From Gonapodya prolifera JEL478 (taxonomy: Eukaryota > Monoblepharomycota > Monoblepharidomycetes > Monoblepharidales > Gonapodyaceae): a DNA stretch of 64,000 nucleotides. Where the stretch lies: contig KQ965752.1 of the NCBI GenBank assembly GCA_001574975.1, forward strand, positions 252,802 to 316,801, read 5' to 3'. Of the stretch, positions 12,030-22,797 are shown in pieces; position 1 is the stretch's first letter, and the number at the start of each line of letters is the position of its first letter. The translations under genes and the position numbers were made by a program. The notes beneath the pieces are model-generated. The model was given only the letters and a program-made list of their open reading frames with translations. It searched no databases and had not been told where the DNA came from.

Positions 12030-12517
12030 AAACAAACGCCCTCAGAACCGATCGTAAGTAAATGGCCGAGATGATGCGCGGACCAGTTGCAAGAGTGTCG
12101 TCACCACTGACAATCTGCTGAGATACTCCAGCTACTCAACGTTTGCAGCAAAATACAAACTCGTAGTAAAAAATCGCTAATTTTTGTCCCCCACCAGAAA
12201 CTTAAGCAAGCGAAATGCTTCTTACAAGATGGAAATTGGGGATGTTGGGGAGGTGCACCGTGCACAAGTGACCACTGCCACAAATTTTTGTGGCTCGCTG
12301 TTTCCAAAACCTCGACACACTCGCTGCAGTTGCGCTCTCCCGGCTCCCAGTACTTGTACTGGGCGATGGGTTTTTGAAACAGTTGGATGCGCAGCGGCCG
12401 CAATGAAAGGGAATGGGAACCACTGGCGGGAACCAACGTCGACACTCTTCAACTCACCAACGCACCGCGCTCAATGACTCCCATCGACAAAACACTTCAA
12501 CTCTCGCGAAGAATCGT
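12030..12517. other. Intergenic, no supported gene
   Basis: This is the upstream flank of the gamma-glutamyltransferase gene. It contains a short quasi-palindrome near 12345-12365 (AGTACTTGTACT). No recognisable protein or RNA gene was found. Confidence 0.35.
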
Positions 12518-12781
12518 CTACCAATCATGGCAAAGTCCATCCACACCTCTCCGCTCCTCACCGACTTCACCGACTCCTCCAGAGACTCCTTCACCACTCT
12601 TCAACTGGAACCAACCCTCGTCAACACCTCCCTTTCTCCAAAACTGGCCAGAGCTACTGCATGGGGGTAAAAATAAAGCCGACTGTGTTACCCTCGGGCG
12701 ACGTACTTGCTTGGAGCGGTCGATACGGTGGATGGCGACTTCAGTCTTGCGTAGGGAGTGGTCGTACACTGCAGTGAGCAT
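12518..12781 (-). CDS. Possible two-exon small gene, unrecognised
   Basis: A frame from 12781 (MLTAVYDHSLRKTEVAIHRI) reaches a GTACGT donor near 12705. An acceptor near 12640 restores the frame (FWRKGGVDEGWFQLKSGEG) through a Gly/Glu-rich tail to a stop at 12518. The splice signals are reasonable, but the product resembles nothing I know. The 5' end could itself be an internal exon, because a TGCAG acceptor lies just inside it. Confidence 0.25.
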   Translation of the reverse strand: MLTAVYDHSLRKTEVAIHRIDRSKQVRRPRVTQSALFLPPCSSSGQFWRKGGVDEGWFQLKSGEGVSGGVGEVGEERRGVDGLCHDW

Positions 12782-12794
12782 CGGGACACTATGA

Positions 12795-13720
12795 CATTTT
12801 CATGGACATTTGTGGGGTGCTAAGACGGGCGGCGTCCTCGGCGCGCATCCTGGAAACGGCTCGCGTGGTCTTCGAACTGGGCGGCGTCGGTCCTGGAGAC
12901 TACACGAGGCGGCTGACAGCCCGTCATGTTGAGCTTTTTTTTGCTTCTGTATCCTTTTCTGTGTGTTCGTTGTTCTGGATACACCTTTGTTTTTGTGACA
13001 TGTACTCAGCATGTTTGTTCTTTTCGGTCCTCTTGTGATTTCAACATCCGCCTGGTGTTCTTCGGAGATATCTGCTGATACCTTTTCGAAATGCCTTTTT
13101 GCCTCGGCGACGTCATCGGAGCGTATCGTATCCTCCAGGAAACGGCTCGTGTGGTTTTTTGATCCGAATGTCTGGACCAGACAGAAGGAGAGGGATACCG
13201 CACGAGCCGGTTGACAATCTGTCCCTGTTGAGCTTTTTGCTACGTTGTCTTTTCTGTGTGCTCCCCGTTCGGCAGTGCACTTTGTTTTTGTAATACTCGG
13301 TGGTGGTCAATTCTCTTCGACCCCGTTGTGGCATCAAACGTTCAGCTCTGCGCCTTCGGAGTTTGCTGCGGATACCTTGTCGAACTGCTTTTCTACCTCG
13401 GCGCCGTCTTCGGAGCGTATTCTGCAAACGGCTCAAGTGGTATTCGAACTCGACCACACATCTTTGGTCCAGCACGGCGCGGAGACCACACGAGGCAGCT
13501 GACAGCCCGTCACGTTGAGCGTTTGCTACCTTGTCCTTCCCGGTATTTTCTCTGTGCTGAAGTGAACACTGTTTTTGGGTTTCGCGGCGGTCGTTCGTTC
13601 GACTCGACCTCGTCGTGTTGTCAATAGTTGTGTTCAGGACCGCTTTTGACCGGAAATATCTGAGGACACTTTGTCTGGACGCTTTTTGCACCTTGGCTAT
13701 CTGAGGCACGTCTTTCAATG
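12795..13720. repeat. Degenerate tandem repeat, unit about 286 bases, three full copies
   Basis: Three adjacent copies start near 12861, 13147 and 13434, with a partial copy before 12861. Each runs through the same landmarks in order: CGTGGTCTTCGAACT or variant, ACGAGGCGGCTGACAGCCCG, GTTGAGC, TTTTCTGTGTG, a central T-rich part, CTTTTCGAA, and a closing GGAGCGTAT with AAACGGCT. The copies differ at perhaps a quarter of positions. A 227-codon minus-strand frame crosses copies 2 and 3, but its repeats do not look like a known protein. I treat this as non-coding. Confidence 0.75.
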
Positions 13721-14403
13721 TGGCACTGTGGGATCGATTGGATTCGATGGCCATTAACCCGGTCGCGAATTCTATTTTGCTGAACTTTGGCGACACGTAA
13801 GTCGCAAAATTGGACGCTCGCTACCGTTCAAATCATCGGCACTGTCGGATGAGAACTACGCAAGGTCAACTCCCCACATCGCGTAACTTTACTCGATGCG
13901 TGCGCGCGTACATGCAAATTATGTAAACCGACACGCCCCCAAACCCCTCTCTTCTCCTCCTTTGCATAATTTTGCACATTCATCCCAAATCAGCAAATTC
14001 CTTTCCATCTTTCCTTTTTGCCACGTCTCCTGGCATGCACGCCGTGCGTGCTCTCCGTTAGATTGGCTCATATCTGAGGGAGTTCTGGTCTTGGTCTAAG
14101 CTCCGGGCCGAGAAGGAGACCCTATGCGATAGCGGATTTAGGACATCACATGGATGGTGGCGAAGAAGTGCTGTGTATCACGTCTCATATGCACCCTAAA
14201 TCATTGTTCAAACTGGATTACATTCGCTACGCTGACCATAATGACGAACAAAAAAAATTGAGAATGTAGGACGAGTGTGGGGATTCATTTCATTTATTTT
14301 TTAAAAGAGAATAAACAGAAGAATCTTCATATATTTTTGAGTTTGACTCTGGGCAAGGAATGGGGCAAGTACAGCGCCGGACGCCTGACCATCATCGCAG
14401 ACA
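13721..14403. other. Intergenic, no supported gene
   Basis: AT-richer flank after the tandem repeat. It contains only short frames and a T/A-rich stretch near 14290-14340 upstream of the following open frame. Confidence 0.35.
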
Positions 14404-14982
14404 TTGATCAGCGATACCATGGACTTGAGTGATGACTACGAGTACCTTGACGCTTGTTCGTCTGACGGATCAGATTTCCAATTCCTCGATGAGTTCACCT
14501 TTGACATCGAGAGTTTTGGGTCTTCAATACTGGTCCCCGACGAATGTCAGGAACGGGCCTTAACTGCATTCGATGTGTTTGAGGAGGAAGCACTTTTGCT
14601 CTTCGAGGATATAGAGGCGACCAACCGGAAGGAAGAAGAGGAATCTGATCCTCCACTGCGAATCGATCGGACATCAACCTTTTCTACTGGCGTCGACGGC
14701 CTGGTACGCCAACGGGCTCCGGATATCACAGAAAATGACCTCGACCCAATCTCTCGTCCAAATGCGCGCTCAGTCGGAAAGCTCCGCTTCGGTGTGGCGA
14801 GCAACAAATCACGTGTTTGGAATGAGAACAGGTTCTCCACGTGCTGTCGCATTTGTAATCCACCCGAATCTCGAAAGGCCAAGGGAAGGGTGAAAAAGTG
14901 GCGAAGACGTATATGGGTGGAGACAATTTGGGAGCAGGACGTGGATAAGGGGGTGATCGGAAGGACGAATGGATACTGGTAG
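14404..14982 (+). CDS. Hypothetical acidic protein
   Basis: This is a 192-codon uninterrupted frame with two methionines near the start (14404 and 14419). The first 80 residues are strongly acidic (DDYEYLDACSSDGSDF; FEEEALLLFEDIEATNRKEE). The C-terminus is basic and holds a cysteine cluster (FSTCCRICNPPESRKAKG) and a Lys/Arg patch. No family is recognised. An acidic half plus a basic, cysteine-bearing tail could suit a nuclear protein, but this is not demonstrated. Another open frame on the same strand at about 15049-15273 could be a later exon, though I could not find a convincing junction. Confidence 0.4.
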   Translation: MISDTMDLSDDYEYLDACSSDGSDFQFLDEFTFDIESFGSSILVPDECQERALTAFDVFEEEALLLFEDIEATNRKEEEESDPPLRIDRTSTFSTGVDGLVRQRAPDITENDLDPISRPNARSVGKLRFGVASNKSRVWNENRFSTCCRICNPPESRKAKGRVKKWRRRIWVETIWEQDVDKGVIGRTNGYW

Positions 14983-15496
14983 ATATTTGGACATAATTCG
15001 AGCCGGGAGCCCTCCATCGTCTGCCCCAAACACGACTACGATTTCAATTTGGTGACAAGAGAATCTTCTCGGTGCTGCCCTGTCGAGGATCATCCAGGGT
15101 TATCCCAGTGCGTGCAGGTCATGCGAAACTCAGCCATTATACTCGTGGAGTCCAAACCATCTCTGCATATTTTGCAACGATCCAGATGTGTGCTTGCAGT
15201 GCGTTATGGCAGCACTTGGTTGGAATGCGCCAATTTGGGCTGCGGTCAAGTTGTGTTTCACTTGTCGAGATAATGCGGGTTGGAAAGGGCGCCGGCCACA
15301 ATGTGGATGTGGAGGACTACGCTTGTGACCGGTGACAAGAAGAAGGTTTCATCTCGTTGTGTGATTATCAAAAACAGTCAAACAATTTTCCCGTGCTTAT
15401 TTCGAAGCGTTTTCGCCTTGATATGACTCCTTCAGCCGTTTCGTTTCGAAACCACTAAACTGAAATCTCCTCATTCCTTTCCTCCCCACCAAACTC
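14983..15496. other. Flank between hypothetical gene and CFD1
   Basis: This contains a cysteine-bearing open frame (about 15049-15273, plus) of unknown status and the presumed promoter of the CFD1 gene. No other signal was seen. Confidence 0.3.
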
Positions 15497-16991
15497 ATGT
15501 CCTCCTCCTCACCCCACCCCCGCACGATCCGCGCCGTCTCGCCTCCTTTCCCCTCCCTGAACCACGTGCGACACATCGTCCTCGTCCTCTCCGGAAAAGG
15601 CGGTGTGGGCAAATCCTCTGTTACCGCCCAGCTCGCTCTTGCACTCTCCCAAAAGCACGGCAAGAAAGTCGCCGCGCTGGATATTGACCTCACGGGTCCC
15701 TCGTTGCCCCGCGTGCTCGGGATGGCTGGGAAGTCGGTGAGACAGAGCAGGGCAGGATGGGTCCCGCCCTATGCGGACGAGGAGGGCAAGAATGTGGCGG
15801 TGATGAGTATGCAGTTCTTGTTGCCGAATGAGGATGATCCTGTGGTTTGGAGGGGGCCGAAGAAGAACGGTGAGTGTGTCGCATCGTTGATTGCGTTCAC
15901 TGTCCCTCCTGGGGAACGAATCTTCGCGGATCGCCTTGAGAATGGATAAATTCACTGTGTGGAGTTGCTCGCTGGAAGTTGCGGCTCTCTCTTCAGGAGG
16001 AAGCGAGATATATTGAGGACGAACAGACATCTCGTTGAGAGGGAAACCAACGTCGTATTCTTGGTTCGGTGCTTTCTTTCCCATTGTCTCAGTGCAATCA
16101 ACCTTATTTCCTGGAAAGCTCCTGGAATTTCGGGCTCGGTCATAATTGTACAGAGTTGTCTCATTCGCGCTCCTTCTCTCATTACTCATCTCCCTCCTCA
16201 TCACGCCCTCATGTGACTTCTCGACCGCTCACGGTACAGCCATGATCAAACAATTCCTCCAAGACGTCGTCTGGGGCCCGCTCGACTACCTGCTCATCGA
16301 CACTCCCCCTGGTACTTCGGACGAGCACATTTCCATCGTCGAGTACCTCCTGCGCCCCACCCAAACCGCTCTCGCGAAGGCAGAGGAGGGGGACACCGCG
16401 GGGCTCCCAACGGCCCCGTCGAGAGGCCCTGTGGTCACGAGCGTGCTGGTCACGACTCCGCAGCAGGTGGCGGTCGCGGACGTGAAGAAGGAAGTGAAAT
16501 TCGCGAGGACGGTGGGCGTGCCCGTGTGTGGAGTGGTGGAGAATATGAGCGGGTTTGTGTGTCCGTGCTGCGGGGTAAGTTTTGTCGGGTGACAAAAGAT
16601 GCACCACATCGTCTTATAACGCATTCTCCCCCCTCCACTGCCACCCCCACCACCGTGTTTCTACACGCTTTCTACATACTGCCACCTATCCTATCTCCAG
16701 GACGTCACACCGCTCTTCTCCAGCGGCGGCGGACAAAGTCTCGCAACCGAGTACGACCTCGCCTTCTTGGGATCTGTTCCTGTGGACCCTACTCTCGTGC
16801 GGAGCATGGAAACGCTCGGAGGCAGCACAGGTGCGCCTGCTGCAGAGGGAGAGGGCGAAAGCGAGGCGAAGGGCGAAGGCGGGTTCGTGGCGAGGTTCAA
16901 GACATCGAATCTGTACGAGGCGTTTGGGGGAATCGCGGAGAAGGTAATGGAGGCTGTGGGTGATGTGCCGACGAGTGATGCTACTGCATAG
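15497..16991 (+). CDS. CFD1: Cytosolic Fe-S cluster assembly scaffold CFD1/NUBP2
   Basis: This P-loop NTPase partners Nbp35 to build 4Fe-4S clusters for cytosolic and nuclear proteins. There are three exons: 15497-15869, 16240-16574 and 16701-16991. Exon 1 has the deviant Walker [19 protein letters not shown], then [17 protein letters not shown]. Exon 2 has [17 protein letters not shown] and the cluster-ligand motif [12 protein letters not shown]. Exon 3 completes with [19 protein letters not shown] and VPVDP. The N-terminus lacks the four-cysteine ferredoxin-like motif of Nbp35, which identifies the Cfd1/NUBP2 branch. The splice phases join as [13 protein letters not shown] and [13 protein letters not shown]. 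Intron 1 is 370 bases, longer than most here. The gene looks intact. Confidence 0.93.
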
Positions 16992-17300
16992 AGGGGACCA
17001 AAGGGTGGAGGCGGGAAGGAGATAGTTAGGAGTTGGTTCGCTGCGTCGGTGATTCGACTTAGAATACACGACTGTGTCGGCTGAATTGGAATTATTTACG
17101 TTGACATGTGGACATGTGCTGCTTATCTCGAAATCGTCCTCCGCTGGTTTTAATTGCGATGCAGCTTCGACTTTTACTGACCGTTACTCTTTTAACACCA
17201 ACATAATCACACTCTAGCTAGCGCAAACTCAGTAGCGAGCGCTAGATTGGGTCTCACCTGATGCAGAAGAGTCCACGTTCATGGTGATTCGAGTACAATC
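16992..17300. other. 3' flank of CFD1
   Basis: AT-rich spacer up to the left terminal repeat of the inverted-repeat element. No gene was seen. Confidence 0.4.
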
Positions 17301-18947
17301 ACTGCACTCCCAAATTGCACGCCGATTGCGGCCCCCGATTGACATGTAGTGAATGGGGGTCCCGATTGCACGTCTGCAATCACCCCGCAATCACCATGCA
17401 ATCATAGGCGCAATCATGCGTACAATCACGCGCCACGGCATCGACCACAGCGCTCAATCACCGGTTTGATCCTCGCCATCGCGCGGTTGAATTGTACAAA
17501 TTCCAGAATTGTTTTATCCACTTGCATGTTAGAAATACAGATGAAACAAGCTTACAGAATACGCTCTCCCACCATCAACTGCTGTACATGACCTTACCTC
17601 ACCTTTGAACGTCCGAAACCTGCGACCTGTGGCTCCACCACGCAGCCATAGACGGCGCTGTATCGTAGGAAGTGCGTAGTATGAGAGGCGGCATGGGGGC
17701 AGCGACGTGAGGGTGTGCACATACCTCACATACAAGTTTCTCAAAGCGGCGAAGAGTGACCCCGTCTGGTGTCCAAAGATGTCGCAATAATGTACGATGG
17801 GCGTGGTATGTGTCCCTTGGCTAAGAAAGTAGTTTCGGAGTAACTTCTGACAGAGAATGTGAATACTCACCAGAAATCCAAGCTTGCCAAATCGATACCC
17901 AGGGACCTGGCGCCATAGTATACGGTCTCGCCATATTGTACGATCCGCGTGGTATGTGACCCTTGGCGGGGAAACGACGCGAGAGTAGCCCCGTGATGTT
18001 TTGGGGGGACACACCCACCTCACATTCAAATTTCTCAAAAACGGCGAGGAGCACCACCGCTCGGCGACCAGAGTTACAGCAATATTGTACAATCCGCGCG
18101 GTAAGGGACGCTTGGCAGGAAAAGCATTGCGAGTGTGATGTTTCGTGGTGGTCATCCCTTCTGCAGGGCATCGAGGGCCTCCGGGACCGTACCGTGCAGT
18201 CGCAGATGGAACCACATTGTAGAACGACTGGTATGCGCCGAGGAGGGTGATCCCGACATTATAGATGCACAATGGATGGCGATGAGGGCAACCTTTGAGA
18301 TTCTAGCAACACATATCAACAAGGTGACAAAGTTCACAAACAATCAGCAAACACTTTGTAACTTCATTGACAAGACATGGGAGGACATTCCTACTCGACA
18401 ATATTATCAGCAACTCAATGCTGACGGTGTTTCTGCCTGTCTTGGATGGCCTTTGAGGCTTTTATGCGATAAATTGTTGGATTAATTAGATAACTTGAGG
18501 CAAATAAAACAAGAAGGTCCCGGACCTGGACCTGGCATATGCCACACTGTTTGTTCGACCCATCCCTTAATCCTCCAGCAACCCGCCATTTTTTCTTCCT
18601 TCACTCACTTCTTGAATGAATGTAATACGTAGATTGATAATACATGTCAGTTACTGAGAAGGAATCCATCTTTGATACCATTCATTCCTTTCAAAATTTG
18701 TAAGAACTCCCAGCCACTTCAACCTTCTTACCATCCACACACTGAGTTTGGTGCCAGAGCCTTTGTGTAATGGGTCGGAAGTAAGATTTCTCGAAGATTG
18801 CTTGCAATCGGGCCCTGATTGCCAGCAGATTGCGTGATCAGGTGCATGATTGTAAGATGTGCAATCACTCCGCAATCACAGGGTTTCAGCAATCATATGA
18901 TTGCGCTGTGCAATCATGGACCCTGATTGCATCCTTGGGAGTGCAGT
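17301..18947. mobile_element. DNA-transposon-like element with terminal and subterminal repeats
   Basis: The left end ACTGCACTCCCAA (17301-17313) recurs inverted at 18935-18947, and the similarity extends weakly a few bases outward. Inside each end lies a cluster of GCAATCA/TGATTGC heptamers, about ten on the left (17290-17480) and a similar number on the right (18790-18930). This is the pattern of transposase-binding subterminal repeats in DNA transposons. The interior has diverged copies of a unit of about 145 bases (landmark TTGTACGATCCGCGTGGTA, near 17790, 17935 and 18083). It also has a plus frame ending at 18485 whose end (DKTWEDIPTRQYYQQLN) is faintly like a Tc1/mariner transposase C-terminus. 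No complete transposase and no clear target-site duplication were found, so it is probably non-autonomous or decayed. Confidence 0.6.
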
Positions 18948-19043
18948 CGATTCCCTCACAATGTCCACGGTGACCCCACACAAACCACATTTCGGCATTG
19001 GCGGCACCGGTAAATCAGCCGGCAGGACGTTGTCGTCGAAATT

Positions 19044-19584
19044 TTACTTGAACGCGCCGTCCGGAGGGTCGACCCCGTGCCAATACCAACCGTACTTGGT
19101 CTCGCCAAAGTGCTCCTTGCACTGCCCACAGGTGCGCCAATACGGCTCACTGTGCTTGAAGTCGTGATGAAGTGAGCACAGTGTGTATCTGTCGTGGTTC
19201 CGTCGGCAGTGTTTTCCAGAGTAGGAGAGCATCTCTTAGTCGTCCTGGTCGTCGCAGATGATTCTCCCACAGCATTTCGACGTCGTGAACGGGCGCTTTT
19301 CCGCCCCACTCAACCCACATGTCAGCTTCTGTGCCGCCGAGCTTGTGGATGGCAGTTTGGGAGTGCACGATGGCTTGGGAGATTCCCTGACAGGCGGTAG
19401 AGCAGTAGTACACCACCCGACATCCCAAGCACAGCCTAAGATTGACGCCTTGCTTTTTTGTCGACTGCACCACGCCGCAGTTCTCACAATGCTTCATTTT
19501 CGGCAGGAGTCCTCGGGTTTCGTTGGAAAACAAAGGGGCCACTGCGGTCAACTGAACACATCCACCATAGTTAGAGACTTTCAA
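19044..19584 (-). CDS. MYND-type zinc finger protein, possibly frameshifted
   Basis: A MYND finger is clear from about 19496 downward: CENCGVVQSTKK, then LRLCLGCRVVYYCSTACQ and the spaced histidines of AIVHSQTAIHKLGG. MYND fingers bind proline-rich peptides. The frame continues to MLWENHLRRPG near 19260. Beyond it, the plausible continuation (CSLHHDFKHSEPYWRTCGQC, then FGETKYGWYWHGVD) is in another frame, entered around 19230. Either a small intron lies between about 19230 and 19260, or the gene carries a frameshift. The start at 19584 is uncertain. A second MYND gene lies at 51.9 kb, but the two share little outside the finger. Confidence 0.6.
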
Positions 19585-19949
19585 TCGTCAGCCCTTTCCT
19601 CCTGGTCCGCTCCCACGCTAAGTATATATCTCGGCAATTGTATGGACCCCACCGTTGCACAAGGTTCCCTCTTACCCCGAACAATTCCTTGACCCCCTCC
19701 AACCCACCGAAAAGCACTTGCAGAATGTAGGACTGCGTCGGCTGAATTGGGACTATGTACGGCCACGTGCTGCTTTCTCTAAATCGTCCGACCAAGTCAG
19801 GTTCAATTCTGCCGCGCATATTCTGCCGACCAGGCGTCCTATTTCAAATGCTCTCGCTCGACTCCCCGCACGCCCCTTCATCTTCCTCGACGCGCTCACA
19901 CGCCGACGCTCGTCTAGACTCTCCCATCCTCGCTGCACCGTCTCCGGCC

Positions 19950-20756
19950 ATGGAACCACGCGAGGACGCCGAGGTGAACAACCGATCGACTTCTCATTTC
20001 CCGACCACGACGTGAACCTTCACCCCATTTCAGCCCGAATCGCCACCCCCCGACTCCCCGCCATCATTTGCATACCAGCCCCTGCTTTCAGAAGTGGAGA
20101 CAGAGCCGCCTCTCCCCACCGCCTTGCGATCGACCGCCGAAACCGAAACGACGTTGGGCGAGGACGTGTCGGGGTCGGACACGGCCGGAAGCTCGCCGGT
20201 TGAGGTGGGGAATGAGGAGGAGTCTGAAGCGGATACGTTTGGGGAGTTTGAGGCCGCTCCGGCAGTGGAGTCGCGGGTGGATGGAGGGTTGACAGGATCG
20301 CCCTCCGAGGGTACTGCGGATTGGAAAGCAGATTGGAGTAAACTCCCCTTGGTGCAACCTGTTTCCTCCACGGCAAAGGAACCGACGTCGTCGCGGGACA
20401 CGAAAATGAGCGATGGTGCGTTTGGGGTGGGGGTTGGAAGGGGGAGGGGTGAGACGGAACGAACGAGGCGAAGCCGAGTGACGTGGAGTTGAGCCCCGCG
20501 AGTGCAGCGTGCCCGAGGTCTAAGCGCGATAGCGTTGACCGATGTTATTGCAAATTCCCATATCTCACGACCTTTCCCACACTTCACCACATGCTCCACA
20601 CCGCCGCCGCCTGTCGCACCATCAGAAGACGCCCAACGCATCATGGAGATCATGGCCGCAATGCCACGTCTAACTACGCCCGATTGGGCCAAGAAAGTGC
20701 CCGAAGGTGCATGGTTGAAGAAGTTCACACCGAAGGTGAAGGGGACCGGCCGATGA
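19950..20756 (+). CDS. Hypothetical Ser/Pro/Glu-rich protein with conserved-looking C-terminus
   Basis: There are three exons. Exon 1 is only 24 bases (19950-19973, MEPREDAE) and ends at GTGAAC. Exon 2 starts at 20034 after CAG and runs to about 20415 (PESPPPDSPPSFAYQPLLSE, a disordered stretch with EADTFGEFEAAPAVES, then DWKADWSKLPLV). Exon 3 starts near 20627 (EDAQRIMEIMAAMPRLTTPD, then WAKKVPEGAWLKKF) and stops at 20756. All phases agree. The C-terminal block looks like a real conserved motif, but I cannot name the family. The DTFGEF stretch resembles short linear motifs of endocytic adaptor proteins, a weak hint only. The second intron contains a copy of the GC-rich repeat in sense orientation. 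Confidence 0.55.
20465..20545 (+). repeat. GC-rich hairpin repeat, copy E (partial), in an intron
   Basis: This contains GTGGAGTTGAGCCCCGCGAG, then GCCCGAGGTCTAAGCG and GTTGACCGA. These match the start of the copy downstream of RPL38 at 55.7 kb in the same order, diverged. It lies in the second intron of the hypothetical gene, in gene sense. Confidence 0.6.
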
Positions 20757-20962
20757 CGGGTGACGGACTTGTGGTAGGACTTTGTTTGCAGTGAGCGTGG
20801 TTGTGGGAGCTTCTACTTTGTGTACATAGGTCTGTTTGTTGCCACATGAACCGGTCGTCATAAACAGTGTTTATATCCACTTAGAACAATCACCGCGGCC
20901 CCAGCAGAACCATATATCACAAGCGGAGAATACCTCTCCATCACATTTTTCACCCACAGCTC

Positions 20963-21995
20963 TCACGCAGCCACCCCTTCTCCCTTCCTCACGTGCCGGA
21001 CTCCCTCGGCCCCAACTCGCGTATCCCCTCCCTTCATATCGTGGACAAATACGGCAACGCCTTTGGCGGCTGGCGGAACCCATGTTACCTGATTTGAATC
21101 CCCCTGTCGATCGTCACGGCGAGGGCTTGGCCTGTACATTTGAGTGGCACAATGGCAAATCATCGCGTCAGATGGCACCTGACAGTGCACGTGGGAGACG
21201 AAACACAAGCAAGCTCGAAGTCTGTGACGGAACTCACCAAATATGGACTCGTCTTTGATGGCGTGCATGATCGCATCCACGACTACGTTGCCACGGCAAC
21301 GCGAGGGTGAGAAGGCCGAGGGGTTAGTTATACCACCACCATTTCCCCCTCCCCACACCCCCCCTCCCCCCGACCTCGCCCACTCTCACCTTGCCCCACA
21401 CTCAACCAACTCCCGGCACTCAACTTTCCCCTCTCCAGCCTCGTGACGGTGCCGTCCTCTTCGACCCGCCAGAGCGGGTGGTTGAAGATTTCTGTCGCGG
21501 CGCCGCCGGGGCATACGCCTGCAACGAGAAACGAGGAAACAATGTTAGTGTGGAGCAGAAGCAGGAGCAGAACGTGTGGGGAACGGAGAAGGTCCGGTAC
21601 TTACAGTTGACCCGAATGCTCAGCTGAGAGTGCAAGCGGCCAAGTGAGCGAGTGAAGTGGACGAGCTGGCGTGGGATGTGACGTCAAGATTAAGTTCGGG
21701 AAACAAGTTTGTTGAGAGTTGTGATCAGTATTGAGATTTAGACCCGACGCCGCGGCCGATGAAGGGGGGAAAGGTGACATAATACTCACCCCGCCTTTAG
21801 CTGCCGAGTCTTTCAATCGAAGGGTAGTGAGACCACGAGACCGCCGACCATCATCGCCAACAAGGGAATGCAAGGGAATTCGGGAATGCGGTACTCACAA
21901 ACCGGCATTTCCGACACAGGCACCAATCCGGCTACGACCATCATCCAGAACCATCTGCACCATCACTAAATGACTTAAGACCAAAACCCACGCAC
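20963..21995 (-). CDS. Possible multi-exon gene with very short exons, unrecognised
   Basis: Read leftward, a chain of exons keeps one frame: VMVQMVLDDGRSRIGACVGN, DSAAKGG (exon about 20 bases), LSIRVN (exon about 19 bases, before GTAAGT at 21605), then VCPGGAATEIFNHPLWRVEE with GTVTRLERGKLSAGSWLSVG, NVVVDAIMHAIKDESIFG and VPSDAMICHCATQMYRPSPR. Each piece is bounded by GT...AG signals (for example GTGAGT at 21782 and CAG at 21519). The central 43-residue exon looks like a genuine beta-rich protein segment. I do not recognise the family. The two micro-exons are inferred from frame continuity only, so the model may be wrong. Confidence 0.35.
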
Positions 21996-21999
21996 GATC

Positions 22000-22408
22000 G
22001 CACGCACCCATGCTCGCCGTATTAACGATTCATTTCAGCATGGTCGAGAGAGTAAGCCGAGAACAGCGTACCTTGCCGCGGACGTCGAATGGTGGCATGG
22101 GGGTGAATCTGCAGGAGTGGTTGGGATATCGTTGGAATCAAAATGTGTATTTCTCAGACTCAGCAAGAGACGGAATTGTTCACCTGCGATGCGGTCTGAA
22201 AGCTTTGAAGAGCTTGGGTGCAATTGATGCGAGCATATTGCCAGATACTGTCATGCGTGCGTCCTTGGTGGCATATGGCATGACGGAGAATCTTCGACAT
22301 CAGAGTCCAGATTCAGCGACACGTATGTATTTGGGGCCCATTTACACTTACACATGCTAACAGCGCTTAAAAACGGTCGAGCTTCAGTAACCTGAAGTCT
22401 GAACACAG
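22000..22408. other. Flank with one open frame of uncertain status
   Basis: A 116-codon plus frame (22010-22360) has no recognisable content and overlaps what may be the 5' flank of the secreted-protein gene. I do not call it a gene. Confidence 0.3.
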
Positions 22409-22797
22409 ATGCAAACGAGGGCAATGCAACGACTTCTCACGTTCCTCCTCCTCCTCGCGATCTTGGCATGCCTTGTCGGCGCCGTCGCCACCGAAAAACG
22501 ACAAGACTTCAGCGGTGGTGGCGCCCTGTGCCAGGCTTGTCAGTCAAGTGCAGGCAGAGGTCCAGTAAGTCTCGCCTCCCCACATGTCAACACTGACAAC
22601 GCACTCATCGGTCTCCGCACTCACTAACTTCAGGACGATCCACGTCGTTCACAGACGACTCCTGCGCAGGATAGAGGTTCGTCGAGTCGCGCTGCAGGGT
22701 GTTTCTCAACATATTTTTTATCTACTGCTCATGTGCCCCAGGCTGTGAACATATCGAGCACTGTCATGCCAAACCGAAACCTGGCAGTCAGCCATGA
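22409..22797 (+). CDS. Small secreted cysteine-bearing protein (84 aa)
   Basis: There are three exons: 22409-22564, 22634-22676 and 22742-22797. All phases agree and the stop is at 22795-22797. The N-terminus is a textbook signal peptide (basic MQTRAMQR, then LLTFLLLLAILACLVGAVAT), with predicted cleavage near GAVAT-EKR. EKR is also a Kex2-like dibasic site. The mature part is about 55 residues, polar and Pro/Gln-rich, with four cysteines in CQACQ and GCEHIEHCHAKPKPG. Size, secretion signal and cysteines fit the general class of small secreted proteins used by fungi in interactions. No homologue is recognised. The short exons explain why no single long frame covers it. Confidence 0.6.

Noticed and set aside
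13113-13796. Long minus-strand frame over the 286-base tandem repeat
   Set aside because: It is basic, low in recognisable content, and its repeats follow the DNA repeat phase rather than protein units. It is treated as a by-product of the repeat.
17529-18272. 247-codon minus frame inside the inverted-repeat element
   Set aside because: It crosses diverged internal DNA repeats, has no transposase motif and lacks a start context. It is probably not coding.
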